From: Yunchengibacter salinarum
GTDB taxonomy: Bacteria; Pseudomonadota; Alphaproteobacteria; Sphingomonadales; Kordiimonadaceae
Direction of reading: 5' to 3'
Assembly (NCBI RefSeq): GCF_037658235.1
Contig: NZ_JBBJLN010000004.1
Span: forward strand, 186,001-250,000
DNA length: 64,000 bases
A program made the translations under genes and the position numbers. A model generated the notes under the pieces. That model was not told the DNA's origin. It saw only the letters and a program-made list of their open reading frames with translations, and ran no database searches. Positions 45,095 through 53,245 of the stretch are shown one piece after another. Every line of letters starts with the position of its first letter. Position 1 is the first letter of the stretch.

Positions 45095-47482
45095 TCAGTT
45101 CTTCCCCTGCACTTGTTCGGACGCATCGGCCCCGTCCACGTCCTCATCGTCGTCAATTCCGGCCTCGTCATAGTCGATCAGCGGCTCCACCGGCTTGTCG
45201 CGCATCAGCGCCCTGCCCCGACCCGACATGGACGGGTTGGTCATGAAATAATGATGCGCGATGAAGGGGGACTCGCCGGGCTTTCTCTCTCGGCGGCTGT
45301 AAGAGCCGTCATTGTTCATGACCCAGCTCTGGCCATTATCTTTCAGATTGGCCGCCAGCACCTGCCCCATGATCTGCTCGTGAACCGTGGGGTTGTCGAT
45401 CGGCACCATCTGTTCCACCCGCCGATCGAAATTGCGCGGCATCCAGTCAGCGGAGGAGATATAGACCCGCCCCTGACGGCTGGGAAGGCCATGGCCATTG
45501 CCAAACGCGCAAATGCGGGCATGTTCAAGAAAGCGCCCGATGATGGAGGTGACCCGGATGTTTTCGGACAGGCCCTTTATGCCGGGGCGTATGGTGCAGA
45601 TTCCACGCACCATCAATTCCACCTTCACACCCGCCATGGATGCCTCATAGAGCTTGTCGATCACCTTGCTGTCCAGAAGGCTGTTCAGTTTCGCCCATAT
45701 GGCACCGGGGCGGCCTTTCTGTGCGTGGCTGATTTCCCGGTCGATCTGCCTGATCAGAAAGTCCCGCATCATGAAGGGGCTGAGAACCAGTTTTTCCAGC
45801 CCCGCCGGGGTCACATAGCCGGTCAGATAATTGAACATCTTGTTGGCGTCACGGGCCAGCGCCTTGTCCGCCGTGAAAAAGGACAGGTCGGTATAGATGC
45901 GCGCCGTGACGGGGTGATAATTGCCGGTGCCGAAATGCAGATAGCTGCGCAGGCGTCCGCCTTCCCGGCGGACGATCATGGTCACCTTGGAATGGGTTTT
46001 CAGATTGATAAAACCGAACACCACATGCACGCCCGCCCGTTCCAGATCGCGGGCCCATTTGATGTTCTGCTCCTCGTCGAAGCGGGCCTTCAGTTCCACC
46101 ACCGCCGTAACGGCCTTGCCCGCTTCCGCGGCTTCCATCAGCGCCTGAATGATCCTGGACTGGGACCCGGCGCGGTACAGCGTTTGCTTGATCGCCACCA
46201 CATCCGGGTCGCCCGCCGCCTGGCGCAGGAACTGGTGCACCACGTCAAAGGATTCATAGGGGTGGTGAACCACAAAATCCTTGGCCGCGATGGCCTTGAA
46301 GATATCGCCGCCGAAATCCTTCACCCGCTCTGGATAGCGGGGATTGTAGGGCTTGTAGATCAGCTTGGGAAAGTCATCGATGATGAGCTGCTTGGTCTCG
46401 TTGATGCCGAGAATGCCATCCACCAGCACCACATTGTCCGCATCAGCATCCAGCTTGCTGATAACCAGATTGCGCAGACCTTCCGGCATGTCCGCATCGA
46501 TCTTCAACCGGATCACACGGCCACGGCGACGGCGACGCAGCGCGCTCTCAAACACGCGCACAAGGTCTTCGGCCTCTTCCTCGATCTCGATATCGCTGTC
46601 CCGGACGACACGGAACACGCCACTGCCCTTCACTTCATAGCCGGGAAAGAGCTGGTCCAGGAACAGACCCAGCGTGTGTTCCAGCGAAATGAAGCGCACT
46701 TCCTGGCCGGGCAGGCGAATGAACCGCTCCACATGCTGGGGTACCGGCAGCAACGCAACCGTATCCTGCCGGTCTGAACGGCGCGACAGTTGCAGGGCAA
46801 TGGTGAACCCCAGATTGGGAATGAAGGGAAAGGGGTGGGCCGGGTCCACGGCGATGGGGGTCAGCATCGGCAGGATGTTTTCGTGGAAATAGGATTCCAC
46901 CCAGTGGCGCTCTTCCGCCTGCACCTCTTCCGGGCGGATCACGGCCATGCCGTTCTCACGCATTTCCGCGGTAAGCTTGGCCCATATGGCCTGCTGACGA
47001 TCCATCAACTGTTCCGCCAGGTCATTCACCCGCGCAAGCTGCTCTTTCGGTGTGAAGCCATCCTCGGACAGGGCCTTCACCCCCAGATCCACCTGCCCTT
47101 TCAGGCCCGCCACCCGGACCATGTAAAATTCATCCAGATTGGCCCCGGAAATGGACAGGAAGCGCAGTCGTTCCAACAGGGGGTGGCGGCTGTTGTCCGC
47201 CTCCTCCAGCACGCGCATATTGAAATTCAGCCAGCTCAGTTCCCGGTTCAGATATTTGTGCTGGACCGACAGGGCCTTGATATAGTCCGCCGCGGACTGA
47301 TCCTGCTTGCGGGCGGGGGGCTGTTCCTCCTCCAGCATAAGGGCCCCGGCGCGTACCCCGGTGGTGGCGCGCGGCGCCACCTGGCCATCCGCCCGGCTGC
47401 GCCCGGCACGGCCAGCGGGGGTGCGCCCGGCCTGCTGCCCCCTAGCGGGAGATGTGGTCGATGTTTTCGCTGAATCCGCCAT
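45095..47482 (-). CDS. ppk: Polyphosphate kinase 1
   Basis: A 795-residue enzyme that polymerises the gamma-phosphate of ATP into polyphosphate. The core begins with YLNRELSWLNFNMRVLEEA. The catalytic phospho-histidine region is IIGRFLEHARICAFG, and DVVHHPYESFDVVHQF and VAIKQTLYRAGSQS are typical. About 95 N-terminal residues (Ala/Arg/Gly/Thr-rich, RAGRSRADGQVAPRATTG) precede the family core and look disordered; this is longer than usual. I start at MADSAKTSTT. It lies directly upstream of ppx, with hda beyond. Confidence 0.95.
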   Translation of the reverse strand: MADSAKTSTTSPARGQQAGRTPAGRAGRSRADGQVAPRATTGVRAGALMLEEEQPPARKQDQSAADYIKALSVQHKYLNRELSWLNFNMRVLEEADNSRHPLLERLRFLSISGANLDEFYMVRVAGLKGQVDLGVKALSEDGFTPKEQLARVNDLAEQLMDRQQAIWAKLTAEMRENGMAVIRPEEVQAEERHWVESYFHENILPMLTPIAVDPAHPFPFIPNLGFTIALQLSRRSDRQDTVALLPVPQHVERFIRLPGQEVRFISLEHTLGLFLDQLFPGYEVKGSGVFRVVRDSDIEIEEEAEDLVRVFESALRRRRRGRVIRLKIDADMPEGLRNLVISKLDADADNVVLVDGILGINETKQLIIDDFPKLIYKPYNPRYPERVKDFGGDIFKAIAAKDFVVHHPYESFDVVHQFLRQAAGDPDVVAIKQTLYRAGSQSRIIQALMEAAEAGKAVTAVVELKARFDEEQNIKWARDLERAGVHVVFGFINLKTHSKVTMIVRREGGRLRSYLHFGTGNYHPVTARIYTDLSFFTADKALARDANKMFNYLTGYVTPAGLEKLVLSPFMMRDFLIRQIDREISHAQKGRPGAIWAKLNSLLDSKVIDKLYEASMAGVKVELMVRGICTIRPGIKGLSENIRVTSIIGRFLEHARICAFGNGHGLPSRQGRVYISSADWMPRNFDRRVEQMVPIDNPTVHEQIMGQVLAANLKDNGQSWVMNNDGSYSRRERKPGESPFIAHHYFMTNPSMSGRGRALMRDKPVEPLIDYDEAGIDDDEDVDGADASEQVQGKN

Positions 47483-47593
47483 GAAATGACACCCTTCCTG
47501 ACCAGTCCGTTTCCCGAAGCGCGCCGCCGCGCGCATTCACCTGCATATGAATGCGGTCTACCGCACGAACATGACAGCGGTTTGGCGGCCCCG

Positions 47594-48277
47594 TTACCCG
47601 CTCACCCCAGTCGCATCCGCCCCTGCCGCCAGGCAGGCACGCGCTAGGGCGATGGTCACACCGCGCTTTTCCGCCAGCGCCATGCGATCAAGCTGCGCCA
47701 CCAGCCGGTTGGCCGCATGAAATGACCGCTCCACCCTTGGGATGATGTAATTTATCACCCGAAGATCAACCTGTAACTGCCTGTCAGAAAACAGTTTCAG
47801 CAACAGCACCATCATCAGTTGGTCATCCGGGTCGTGAATCGTTCCCACACTCAGCGTGGCCAGGCGGGATGTGAGATCCGGCAGGCTGTACGGCCACTGG
47901 CTTGGCGGCAGGCGGCCCGTCATCAACAGGCTGCCGCCGGTTTCCCGCGACCAGTTGAAAAGATGAAAAAGCTGATCCGCGGCATAGGGGCGCCGGTCCA
48001 CATCCTCCAGCAACAGGGCCTCCCCCGGCGCGATGGTGGCGGGATCGTCGTCCGGCCCGAATGCGCGCCCGTCACTGCGCGCCCGCCATCCTTCGCCCAG
48101 ATGGGTCTTGCCGCTGTCCGGCGGCCCCACCAACGCCACGCCATGGCTCGGCCAGTGGGGCCAGCCATTCACCAGCGCAAAGGCGTCCCGGTTGCTCTCG
48201 GAGACGACGAAATCCTTGAGCGACAAACTGGGGCGCGGCGTAAGGGCCAATGGCAACTGGGCCCGCTCCGCGGTCAT
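47594..48277 (-). CDS. hda: DnaA-related replication regulator Hda
   Basis: A 227-residue DnaA-like AAA+ protein without the DnaA DNA-binding domain. With the sliding clamp it promotes hydrolysis of DnaA-ATP and so limits re-initiation. The N-terminus QLPLAL (residues 7-12) is a clamp-binding peptide like that of E. coli Hda. Walker A is GPPDSGKTHLGEGW, Walker B is ALLLEDVD, and a sensor region is LTSRLATLSVGTI. It overlaps the upstream permease gene by 4 nt. In this class it normally sits beside the PerM-type gene and ppk, as here. Confidence 0.92.
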   Translation of the reverse strand: MTAERAQLPLALTPRPSLSLKDFVVSESNRDAFALVNGWPHWPSHGVALVGPPDSGKTHLGEGWRARSDGRAFGPDDDPATIAPGEALLLEDVDRRPYAADQLFHLFNWSRETGGSLLMTGRLPPSQWPYSLPDLTSRLATLSVGTIHDPDDQLMMVLLLKLFSDRQLQVDLRVINYIIPRVERSFHAANRLVAQLDRMALAEKRGVTIALARACLAAGADATGVSG

Positions 48278-49434
48278 GATTGCCCCTCCCCGTCATTTGG
48301 GCGGCGAGCCTCTTCAGGCAGTTGCCGGATATTGAGATGATCCAGATAGCGGTCAATGGCATGGCGCACCAATACGGCGATGGCCGCCGCCACGGGCACC
48401 GCCACCAGAACGCCCACGAAGCCCATCACCTCGCCACCGGCAAAAACGGCAAACAGAACCCAGACCGGGTGCAGCCCCACACGGCTCCCCACCAGCCGGG
48501 GAGTAAGAACACTGCCTTCCAATGCCTGCACCACCACATAAACGCCGATGACGAGCGCCAGATTCATCGGGTCCATACCCCATTGACCAAACGCCATGGC
48601 CACGGCGATCAGCGCGGCGAACAGCGCGCCAACAAAAGGCACGAAGGCCATGATGCCCGCCAGCAGCCCAAGGACCGCGCCGAACTCCAGCCCCACCAGC
48701 GTCCAGCCAACACCGTAAAGCACGCCCATGATCAGGCTGACCAGTATCTGGCCGCGCACAAAGCCGGACAGCACCATGTCCATATTGCTCGCCAGCCGCC
48801 GGAGCGTATGTGCATGGCGGGGCGGCAGCCAGCCATTGAGCCGGGCCACCAGCCGGTCCCAGTCCCTGAGCAGATAAAACGCCACCACCGGCGTGATCAG
48901 CAGCAGGGTCAGCAGGTTGAATATGGCAAAACCGCTTTGCAGCAGGCTACCCAGCGCACCGCGCACCCGTTCCAGCAGGGTACTGGAAAATTCCTGAAGC
49001 AGGCTTTCCACATTCTGGGTCACGGCCATTCCGGTCTGTTCCGACAGGGCGGCAAGGACACCGTCAAGCCAGTGCCGCAACCCCGCGAGCGTCTCCGGCA
49101 GGGTTCGAGACACCGCCGCCAACTGCCCTTCCAGAATGGGCCAGAAAGCCAGCACAAGCCCCGTCAACAGCAGGAAAAAGAAGGCGATCACCAGACCGGC
49201 GGCACCGCCACGCGGCACCCCGCGCGCTTCCAGCCTGTCGGTGAGCGGGTCCAGCAGATAGGCCACAGCCAGTCCGGCAATGAACGGCAGCAGAACAGCA
49301 CGCGTGACATAGATGAAGACCAGCAGCACCAGCGCAACGATGCCCCAGACCCACCAGGGCAACCGGGGGTCCAGGCCCTGCTGCGGTGCCATTCCCCCGG
49401 CGCCGCCTTCCGTCATGTCCGGCTCGTCACTCAT
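48274..49434 (-). CDS. AI-2E family / PerM-type permease
   Basis: A 386-residue membrane protein with seven or eight predicted helices. The family pattern is seen in LLPFIAGLAVAYLLDPLTDRLEARGVPRG near the start and in GVLYGVGWTLVGLEFGAVLGLLAG, IGVYVVVQALEGSVLTPRLVG and GLHPVWVLFAVFAGGEVMGFVGVLVAVPVAA. Family members have been linked to AI-2 export or Na+/H+ exchange; the substrate here is unknown. I start at MSDEPDMTEG, which overlaps the DUF2066 gene by 8 nt. It is coupled to hda by a 4-nt overlap. Confidence 0.9.
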   Translation of the reverse strand: MSDEPDMTEGGAGGMAPQQGLDPRLPWWVWGIVALVLLVFIYVTRAVLLPFIAGLAVAYLLDPLTDRLEARGVPRGGAAGLVIAFFFLLLTGLVLAFWPILEGQLAAVSRTLPETLAGLRHWLDGVLAALSEQTGMAVTQNVESLLQEFSSTLLERVRGALGSLLQSGFAIFNLLTLLLITPVVAFYLLRDWDRLVARLNGWLPPRHAHTLRRLASNMDMVLSGFVRGQILVSLIMGVLYGVGWTLVGLEFGAVLGLLAGIMAFVPFVGALFAALIAVAMAFGQWGMDPMNLALVIGVYVVVQALEGSVLTPRLVGSRVGLHPVWVLFAVFAGGEVMGFVGVLVAVPVAAAIAVLVRHAIDRYLDHLNIRQLPEEARRPNDGEGQS

Positions 49435-50647
49435 CGCTCTGCTCCGGCGCCTGATTGCCCGCACCTGCGCCGGCCAGTCTCAGCCGCAGGCCCGCATCCT
49501 CATCCGTGACAAGGATACCCGCATGGCGCAAGGCCAGCAAAAGCTGCTCCCGCCGCCCGGTATAATCCAGCATAACCCGGCTTTCCGGCAGGCTGAGCGC
49601 CGCCAGCCGGTGGCCGCGCACCAGGCTGACCCCCTTGATGGCTTGCATGATGGCGGCGAAATCCTCCACCCGGTCGGTGGTCACGATAGCGGTTACCGTG
49701 CCGCCCGTGCCGGTATCCACCATCAGGCGCTGCCGCCAGCGCCGGTCCAGCCGGTCCAGCACGGTCTCAAAGGCATTCGCCATGGCCGTGGCCGGCCCAT
49801 CGGGGCCAATGGGAACCGCCCCTTCCCCCACCAGGGACGTGCCCGTGACCCGGTAACGATAGGCGATTCCCTCCGCCGTGCGGCGGGTCAGCAGAATAAG
49901 CGCGGCTTCCTGCCCATAACGGCGGGCCATGTCCAGCGCCGGGCCATCGTTCATGCGCACCAGTTCGGCCATGCCAAGCGCCATGCGATCCGCCAGATCA
50001 CCTTCGGGAAAGCGGTATTGCCGCACCCGATTGCGCCAGTCCACCGCGGCGCGGGCCTGTTCCACCACCGGGTCCGATTGCCACAGATAGGTATTGCCCG
50101 CCCGTTCGTGGCCGTGCAGCACCAGCAGGGGTCGCCCAGCCGACAGCACGTGGGGAACCCCCTGCTCGCCGAGAAAGGCGCTGACCAGGCGCGGTTCGAA
50201 ACGCACATTCAGCGTGGCGCGATAACGCCGACTGCTGGACTGTTCCCGCACCACTTCGATGCCGCCGAGAAGCGAGCGGCGCCCCTCGCGCGAGAGCGAC
50301 TCCAGCCCGGCGCGGTCCTCCGGGTCCGTCAGCTTGGCCAACAGGGTTTCCCAGGCGATACGTTCCGCCTTTTCAAAAGCGGTGTCCCGCGCCTTTCGGG
50401 CGTTGGCGGCGGTTTCATCCACCTGCACCCGCTGAACGGTGAACAGCCGATCCAGAGCGGCACCGCTGGTCGCCCCCACAACGGCCCCTTCCCCATCGTC
50501 ATTCTGCGCCAGAATCGGCGAAGCGCCCGCCAGCACCGCGGCCAGTGCCACAAAGGCCCCCGCAAGCGCCATGCGCACACCGCCCCGTCCGATGTGCGCC
50601 ACCGCCGGTTCATAGTCTTGCTTGATCTTGGTGCGTTTCACAGGCAT
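49427..50647 (-). CDS. DUF2066 domain-containing exported protein
   Basis: A 406-residue protein of unknown function. A hydrophobic stretch (MALAGAFVALAAVLAGASPILAQ) after 25 mostly polar residues looks like a signal peptide with cleavage near AQ-ND, so the true start may be the internal ATG at that stretch. The DUF2066 core includes AWETLLAKLTDPEDRAGLE, RYRATLNVRFEPRLVSAFL and RPLLVLHGHE. It is divergent from purM and heads the PerM-hda-ppk-ppx run, the usual position in Alphaproteobacteria. Confidence 0.85.
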   Translation of the reverse strand: MPVKRTKIKQDYEPAVAHIGRGGVRMALAGAFVALAAVLAGASPILAQNDDGEGAVVGATSGAALDRLFTVQRVQVDETAANARKARDTAFEKAERIAWETLLAKLTDPEDRAGLESLSREGRRSLLGGIEVVREQSSSRRYRATLNVRFEPRLVSAFLGEQGVPHVLSAGRPLLVLHGHERAGNTYLWQSDPVVEQARAAVDWRNRVRQYRFPEGDLADRMALGMAELVRMNDGPALDMARRYGQEAALILLTRRTAEGIAYRYRVTGTSLVGEGAVPIGPDGPATAMANAFETVLDRLDRRWRQRLMVDTGTGGTVTAIVTTDRVEDFAAIMQAIKGVSLVRGHRLAALSLPESRVMLDYTGRREQLLLALRHAGILVTDEDAGLRLRLAGAGAGNQAPEQSDE

Positions 50648-50669
50648 CAGTTCCCTTGATTGCCTCGGC

Positions 50670-50698
50670 ACTATAACGTGAGGCGCCGGGTTTGCCAC
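50670..50698 (-). promoter_or_regulatory. Candidate promoter for the DUF2066-PerM-hda unit
   Basis: Minus strand: GTGGCA, a 17-nt spacer and TATAGT (five of six -10 matches), about 22 nt before the ATG. It lies in the purM divergent spacer. Confidence 0.55.
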
Positions 50699-50786
50699 AG
50701 TCAGGGATGGCAGATCCGTGCAAATATTACCAGCAGACCGGATGGGCTTCGGCCAGCGCCGTGGCCCATGACGGGGGGAGACCGGC

Positions 50787-51890
50787 ATGAGCGGGGAACA
50801 CAGCTATCGCGCCGCGGGCGTGAACATTGAAGCGGGTGAGGCACTGGTCGAGCGACTCAAACCCTTGGCGAGGAGCACGGCCCGCCCCGGCGGCGATGGC
50901 ACACTGGGCGGCTTTGGCGGCCTGTTCGACCTGAAAGCCGCGGGCTTTTCGGACCCGATCCTGGTGGCTGCCACGGACGGGGTGGGCACCAAGCTGAAGG
51001 TGGCGCTGGAAGCGGATCACCACCAGGCGGTGGGCATTGATCTGGTGGCCATGTGCGTCAATGACCTGCTGGTGCAAGGGGCCGAGCCACTGTTCTTCCT
51101 GGACTATATGGCCACCGGTGCCCTGAACGTGGATCGCATGGCCAGCGTGGCACAGGGTATCGCCGATGGCTGCCGACAGGCGGGTTGCGCCCTGCTGGGC
51201 GGGGAAACGGCGGAAATGCCGGGCATGTATCAGGGCGACGATTACGACCTGGCGGGCTTTGCCGTGGGCGCCGCCGAGCGAGGGGCGCTGCTGGACGGGC
51301 AAGGGGTCGCCCCCGGTGATGTGCTGATCGCCCTGCCCTCCTCTGGCGTTCATGCCAATGGCTTTTCCCTGGTGCGCCGGCTGGTGGCGACGGAAGGGCT
51401 GGACTGGACCGCCCCCGCCCCGTTCGACGATGGCAAGTCCCTTGCGGAAGCGCTGCTCACCCCAACCCGCATCTATCGCACCCAGATTCGTGCCGCCCTT
51501 GGCACCGGGGCCGTAAAGGCGCTTGCCCATATCACCGGTGGCGGCCTTTTGGACAATCTGCCCCGCGTTCTGCCAAAGGGATGCCGCGCGGATATGGACG
51601 CGGGCCGAATTCCGCTGCCCCCCGTGTTCGACTGGCTGCGATTGGTCGGGGCGCTGAGCCCGGCGCACATGGCCCGCACCTTCAATTGCGGCATAGGCAT
51701 GGTGCTGGTGGTGGCGGAAGCGGACGCTGAGGCCGTGATCACCGCGCTGAAAGACGCTGGCGAATCCCATGTGGCCACCCTGGGGCGCATAGACGCCCAT
51801 GAAGGCGACCCGGTCTGCCGCATCCATGGCCGCGACGGGGACTGGGGCGCCATCGGGGACTGGACGATCCAGACCGGAGACGGCGCATGA
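50787..51890 (+). CDS. purM: Phosphoribosylformylglycinamidine cyclo-ligase (AIR synthetase)
   Basis: A 367-residue ATP-dependent enzyme of purine synthesis that closes the imidazole ring to give aminoimidazole ribotide. Landmarks are YRAAGVNIEAGEALVERLKP, VAATDGVGTKLKVA, DLVAMCVNDLLVQGAEPLFFLDY, GGETAEMPGMY and HITGGGLLDNLPRVLP. A GGGGGGAG ribosome-binding site precedes the start. It overlaps purN by 4 nt, giving the usual purM-purN pair. Confidence 0.97.
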   Translation: MSGEHSYRAAGVNIEAGEALVERLKPLARSTARPGGDGTLGGFGGLFDLKAAGFSDPILVAATDGVGTKLKVALEADHHQAVGIDLVAMCVNDLLVQGAEPLFFLDYMATGALNVDRMASVAQGIADGCRQAGCALLGGETAEMPGMYQGDDYDLAGFAVGAAERGALLDGQGVAPGDVLIALPSSGVHANGFSLVRRLVATEGLDWTAPAPFDDGKSLAEALLTPTRIYRTQIRAALGTGAVKALAHITGGGLLDNLPRVLPKGCRADMDAGRIPLPPVFDWLRLVGALSPAHMARTFNCGIGMVLVVAEADAEAVITALKDAGESHVATLGRIDAHEGDPVCRIHGRDGDWGAIGDWTIQTGDGA

Positions 51891-52552
51891 GCCTGAAACT
51901 GGCTGTTCTGATTTCCGGGCGCGGCAGCAATCTGGAAGCGCTGATTCACGCCTGCAACGGCGCTGATTTTCCCGCTGAAATCGCCGTGGTCATCGCCAAC
52001 AAACCAGACGCGGCGGGGCTGGAAACCGCGGCAAAAGCCGGGCTTGAAACCCTGGTGGTGGACCACAAGGGCTTTGATGACCGGGAAGGCTTTGAACAGG
52101 CGCTTCAGGAAGGATTGACCACCCACAAGCCGGGGCTGGTGGTGCTGGCGGGCTTCATGCGGCTGCTTTCGGCGGATTTCGTGCGCGCCTGGAAAGACCG
52201 CATGATCAATATACACCCTTCATTGCTGCCCGCCTACAAGGGCCTGCACACCCATGAACGGGCGCTGGAGGACGGCGTGCGCTTTTCCGGCTGCACCATT
52301 CATTATGTGCGCGCCGAAATGGATAATGGCCCGATCATCGCACAGGCCGCCGTGCCGGTTCACCCCAATGACAGCGCCGCCGATCTGGCCGCCCGTGTCC
52401 TGCAAGAGGAGCACCGCCTGCTACCCCATGCCGTGCGCCTGATCGCACAGGGCAAAGTGCGCGTGTCCGGCAATCGGGTGGCCTTTGATTCGCTGGATTG
52501 GCCGGAAAAGGCGCTGCTGAGCCCGGTACCGCCCGTGACCGAAAACGCCTGA
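51887..52552 (+). CDS. purN: Phosphoribosylglycinamide formyltransferase
   Basis: A 221-residue folate-dependent enzyme that formylates GAR with 10-formyl-tetrahydrofolate. The N-terminal phosphate site is LISGRGSNLEALI. Folate-site and catalytic residues are in NIHPSLLPAYKGLHTHERAL and the DNGPIIAQAAVPV segment. Length is standard. It is translationally coupled to purM and is the last gene of the unit before convergent ndk. Confidence 0.97.
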   Translation: MSLKLAVLISGRGSNLEALIHACNGADFPAEIAVVIANKPDAAGLETAAKAGLETLVVDHKGFDDREGFEQALQEGLTTHKPGLVVLAGFMRLLSADFVRAWKDRMINIHPSLLPAYKGLHTHERALEDGVRFSGCTIHYVRAEMDNGPIIAQAAVPVHPNDSAADLAARVLQEEHRLLPHAVRLIAQGKVRVSGNRVAFDSLDWPEKALLSPVPPVTENA

Positions 52553-52588
52553 CCCAGCCCTGAGCCGGTCATATAAAAACCCGACCGC

Positions 52589-52622
52589 AAAAAAGCCCCG
52601 GCCCATGCAAGGACCGGGGCTT
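52589..52622 (-). terminator. Rho-independent terminator of ndk
   Basis: A 9-bp stem AAGCCCCGG/CCGGGGCTT (52593-52601 with 52614-52622) is followed on the minus strand by a run of T residues. It sits between converging purN and ndk and may also slow purN transcripts. Confidence 0.8.
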
Positions 52623-52647
52623 CATGCCTGAAAGCTGAATACCAGCC

Positions 52648-53070
52648 TTAGCCGACAATCTCGTTATCGGCGAAGAACTGGCGGATTTCCTTGTCGGCAT
52701 TTTCCGGGGAATCGGAGCCGTGCACGGTGTTCTCACCCACATTGCGGCCAAAAGCCTTGCGGATGGTGCCCTCGTCGGCGTCCTCGGGATTGGTGGCGCC
52801 CATCACGTCGCGGTTTTTCTTGATGGCGTCCTCGCCTTCAAGAACCTGCACCACCACCGGGCCGGATGTCATGAAGTCCACCAGTTCGCCGAAAAACGGG
52901 CGCTCGCTGTGAACGGCATAAAAGGTTTCCGCCTGATCGCGAGTCATGCGGATGCGCTTCTGTGCCACGATACGCAGGCCCGCGTCTTCCAGCATGGCGT
53001 TGACCTTGCCGGTCAGGTTGCGTTCGGTGGCGTCGGGCTTGATGATCGAGAAAGTGCGCTGAAGAGCCAT
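52648..53070 (-). CDS. ndk: Nucleoside diphosphate kinase
   Basis: A 140-residue enzyme that balances nucleoside triphosphates by phosphotransfer through a histidine. It begins MALQRTFSIIKPDATERNL. The catalytic residue is His117 in GENTVHGSDSPENA, and the Kpn-loop region and ERPFFGELVDFMTSGPVV are normal. I start at the ATG at 53070; the frame open upstream is not family-like. It has its own promoter and terminator. Confidence 0.97.
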   Translation of the reverse strand: MALQRTFSIIKPDATERNLTGKVNAMLEDAGLRIVAQKRIRMTRDQAETFYAVHSERPFFGELVDFMTSGPVVVQVLEGEDAIKKNRDVMGATNPEDADEGTIRKAFGRNVGENTVHGSDSPENADKEIRQFFADNEIVG

Positions 53071-53148
53071 GATCGGGTCCGTCCTTGTGTCTGATCTGAT
53101 ATGGGTTCCGGGTGCCCGACCATGTCGGGCCAGAATGTGGTCGGCGGC

Positions 53149-53177
53149 CTTATAGTCGCTAAGTCCGGCGGCGGCAA
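53149..53177 (-). promoter_or_regulatory. Promoter of ndk
   Basis: Minus strand: TTGCCG, a 17-nt spacer and TATAAG, about 80 nt before the ndk start. The -10 box matches five of six bases. Confidence 0.6.
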
Positions 53178-53209
53178 CCCTTGGCGCGCACCGGGGCGAA
53201 GCAGGCGGA

Positions 53210-53238
53210 TTGCCGAGGGTGGGTGGGTCTGCTATAGG
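53210..53238 (+). promoter_or_regulatory. Promoter of the ABC-F gene, predicted leaderless start
   Basis: TTGCCG, a 17-nt spacer and TATAGG. Counting from the -10 box, transcription should begin at about 53245, one base before the ATG at 53246. No ribosome-binding site is seen in the seven bases between. Confidence 0.6.
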
Positions 53239-53245
53239 CCGATCC

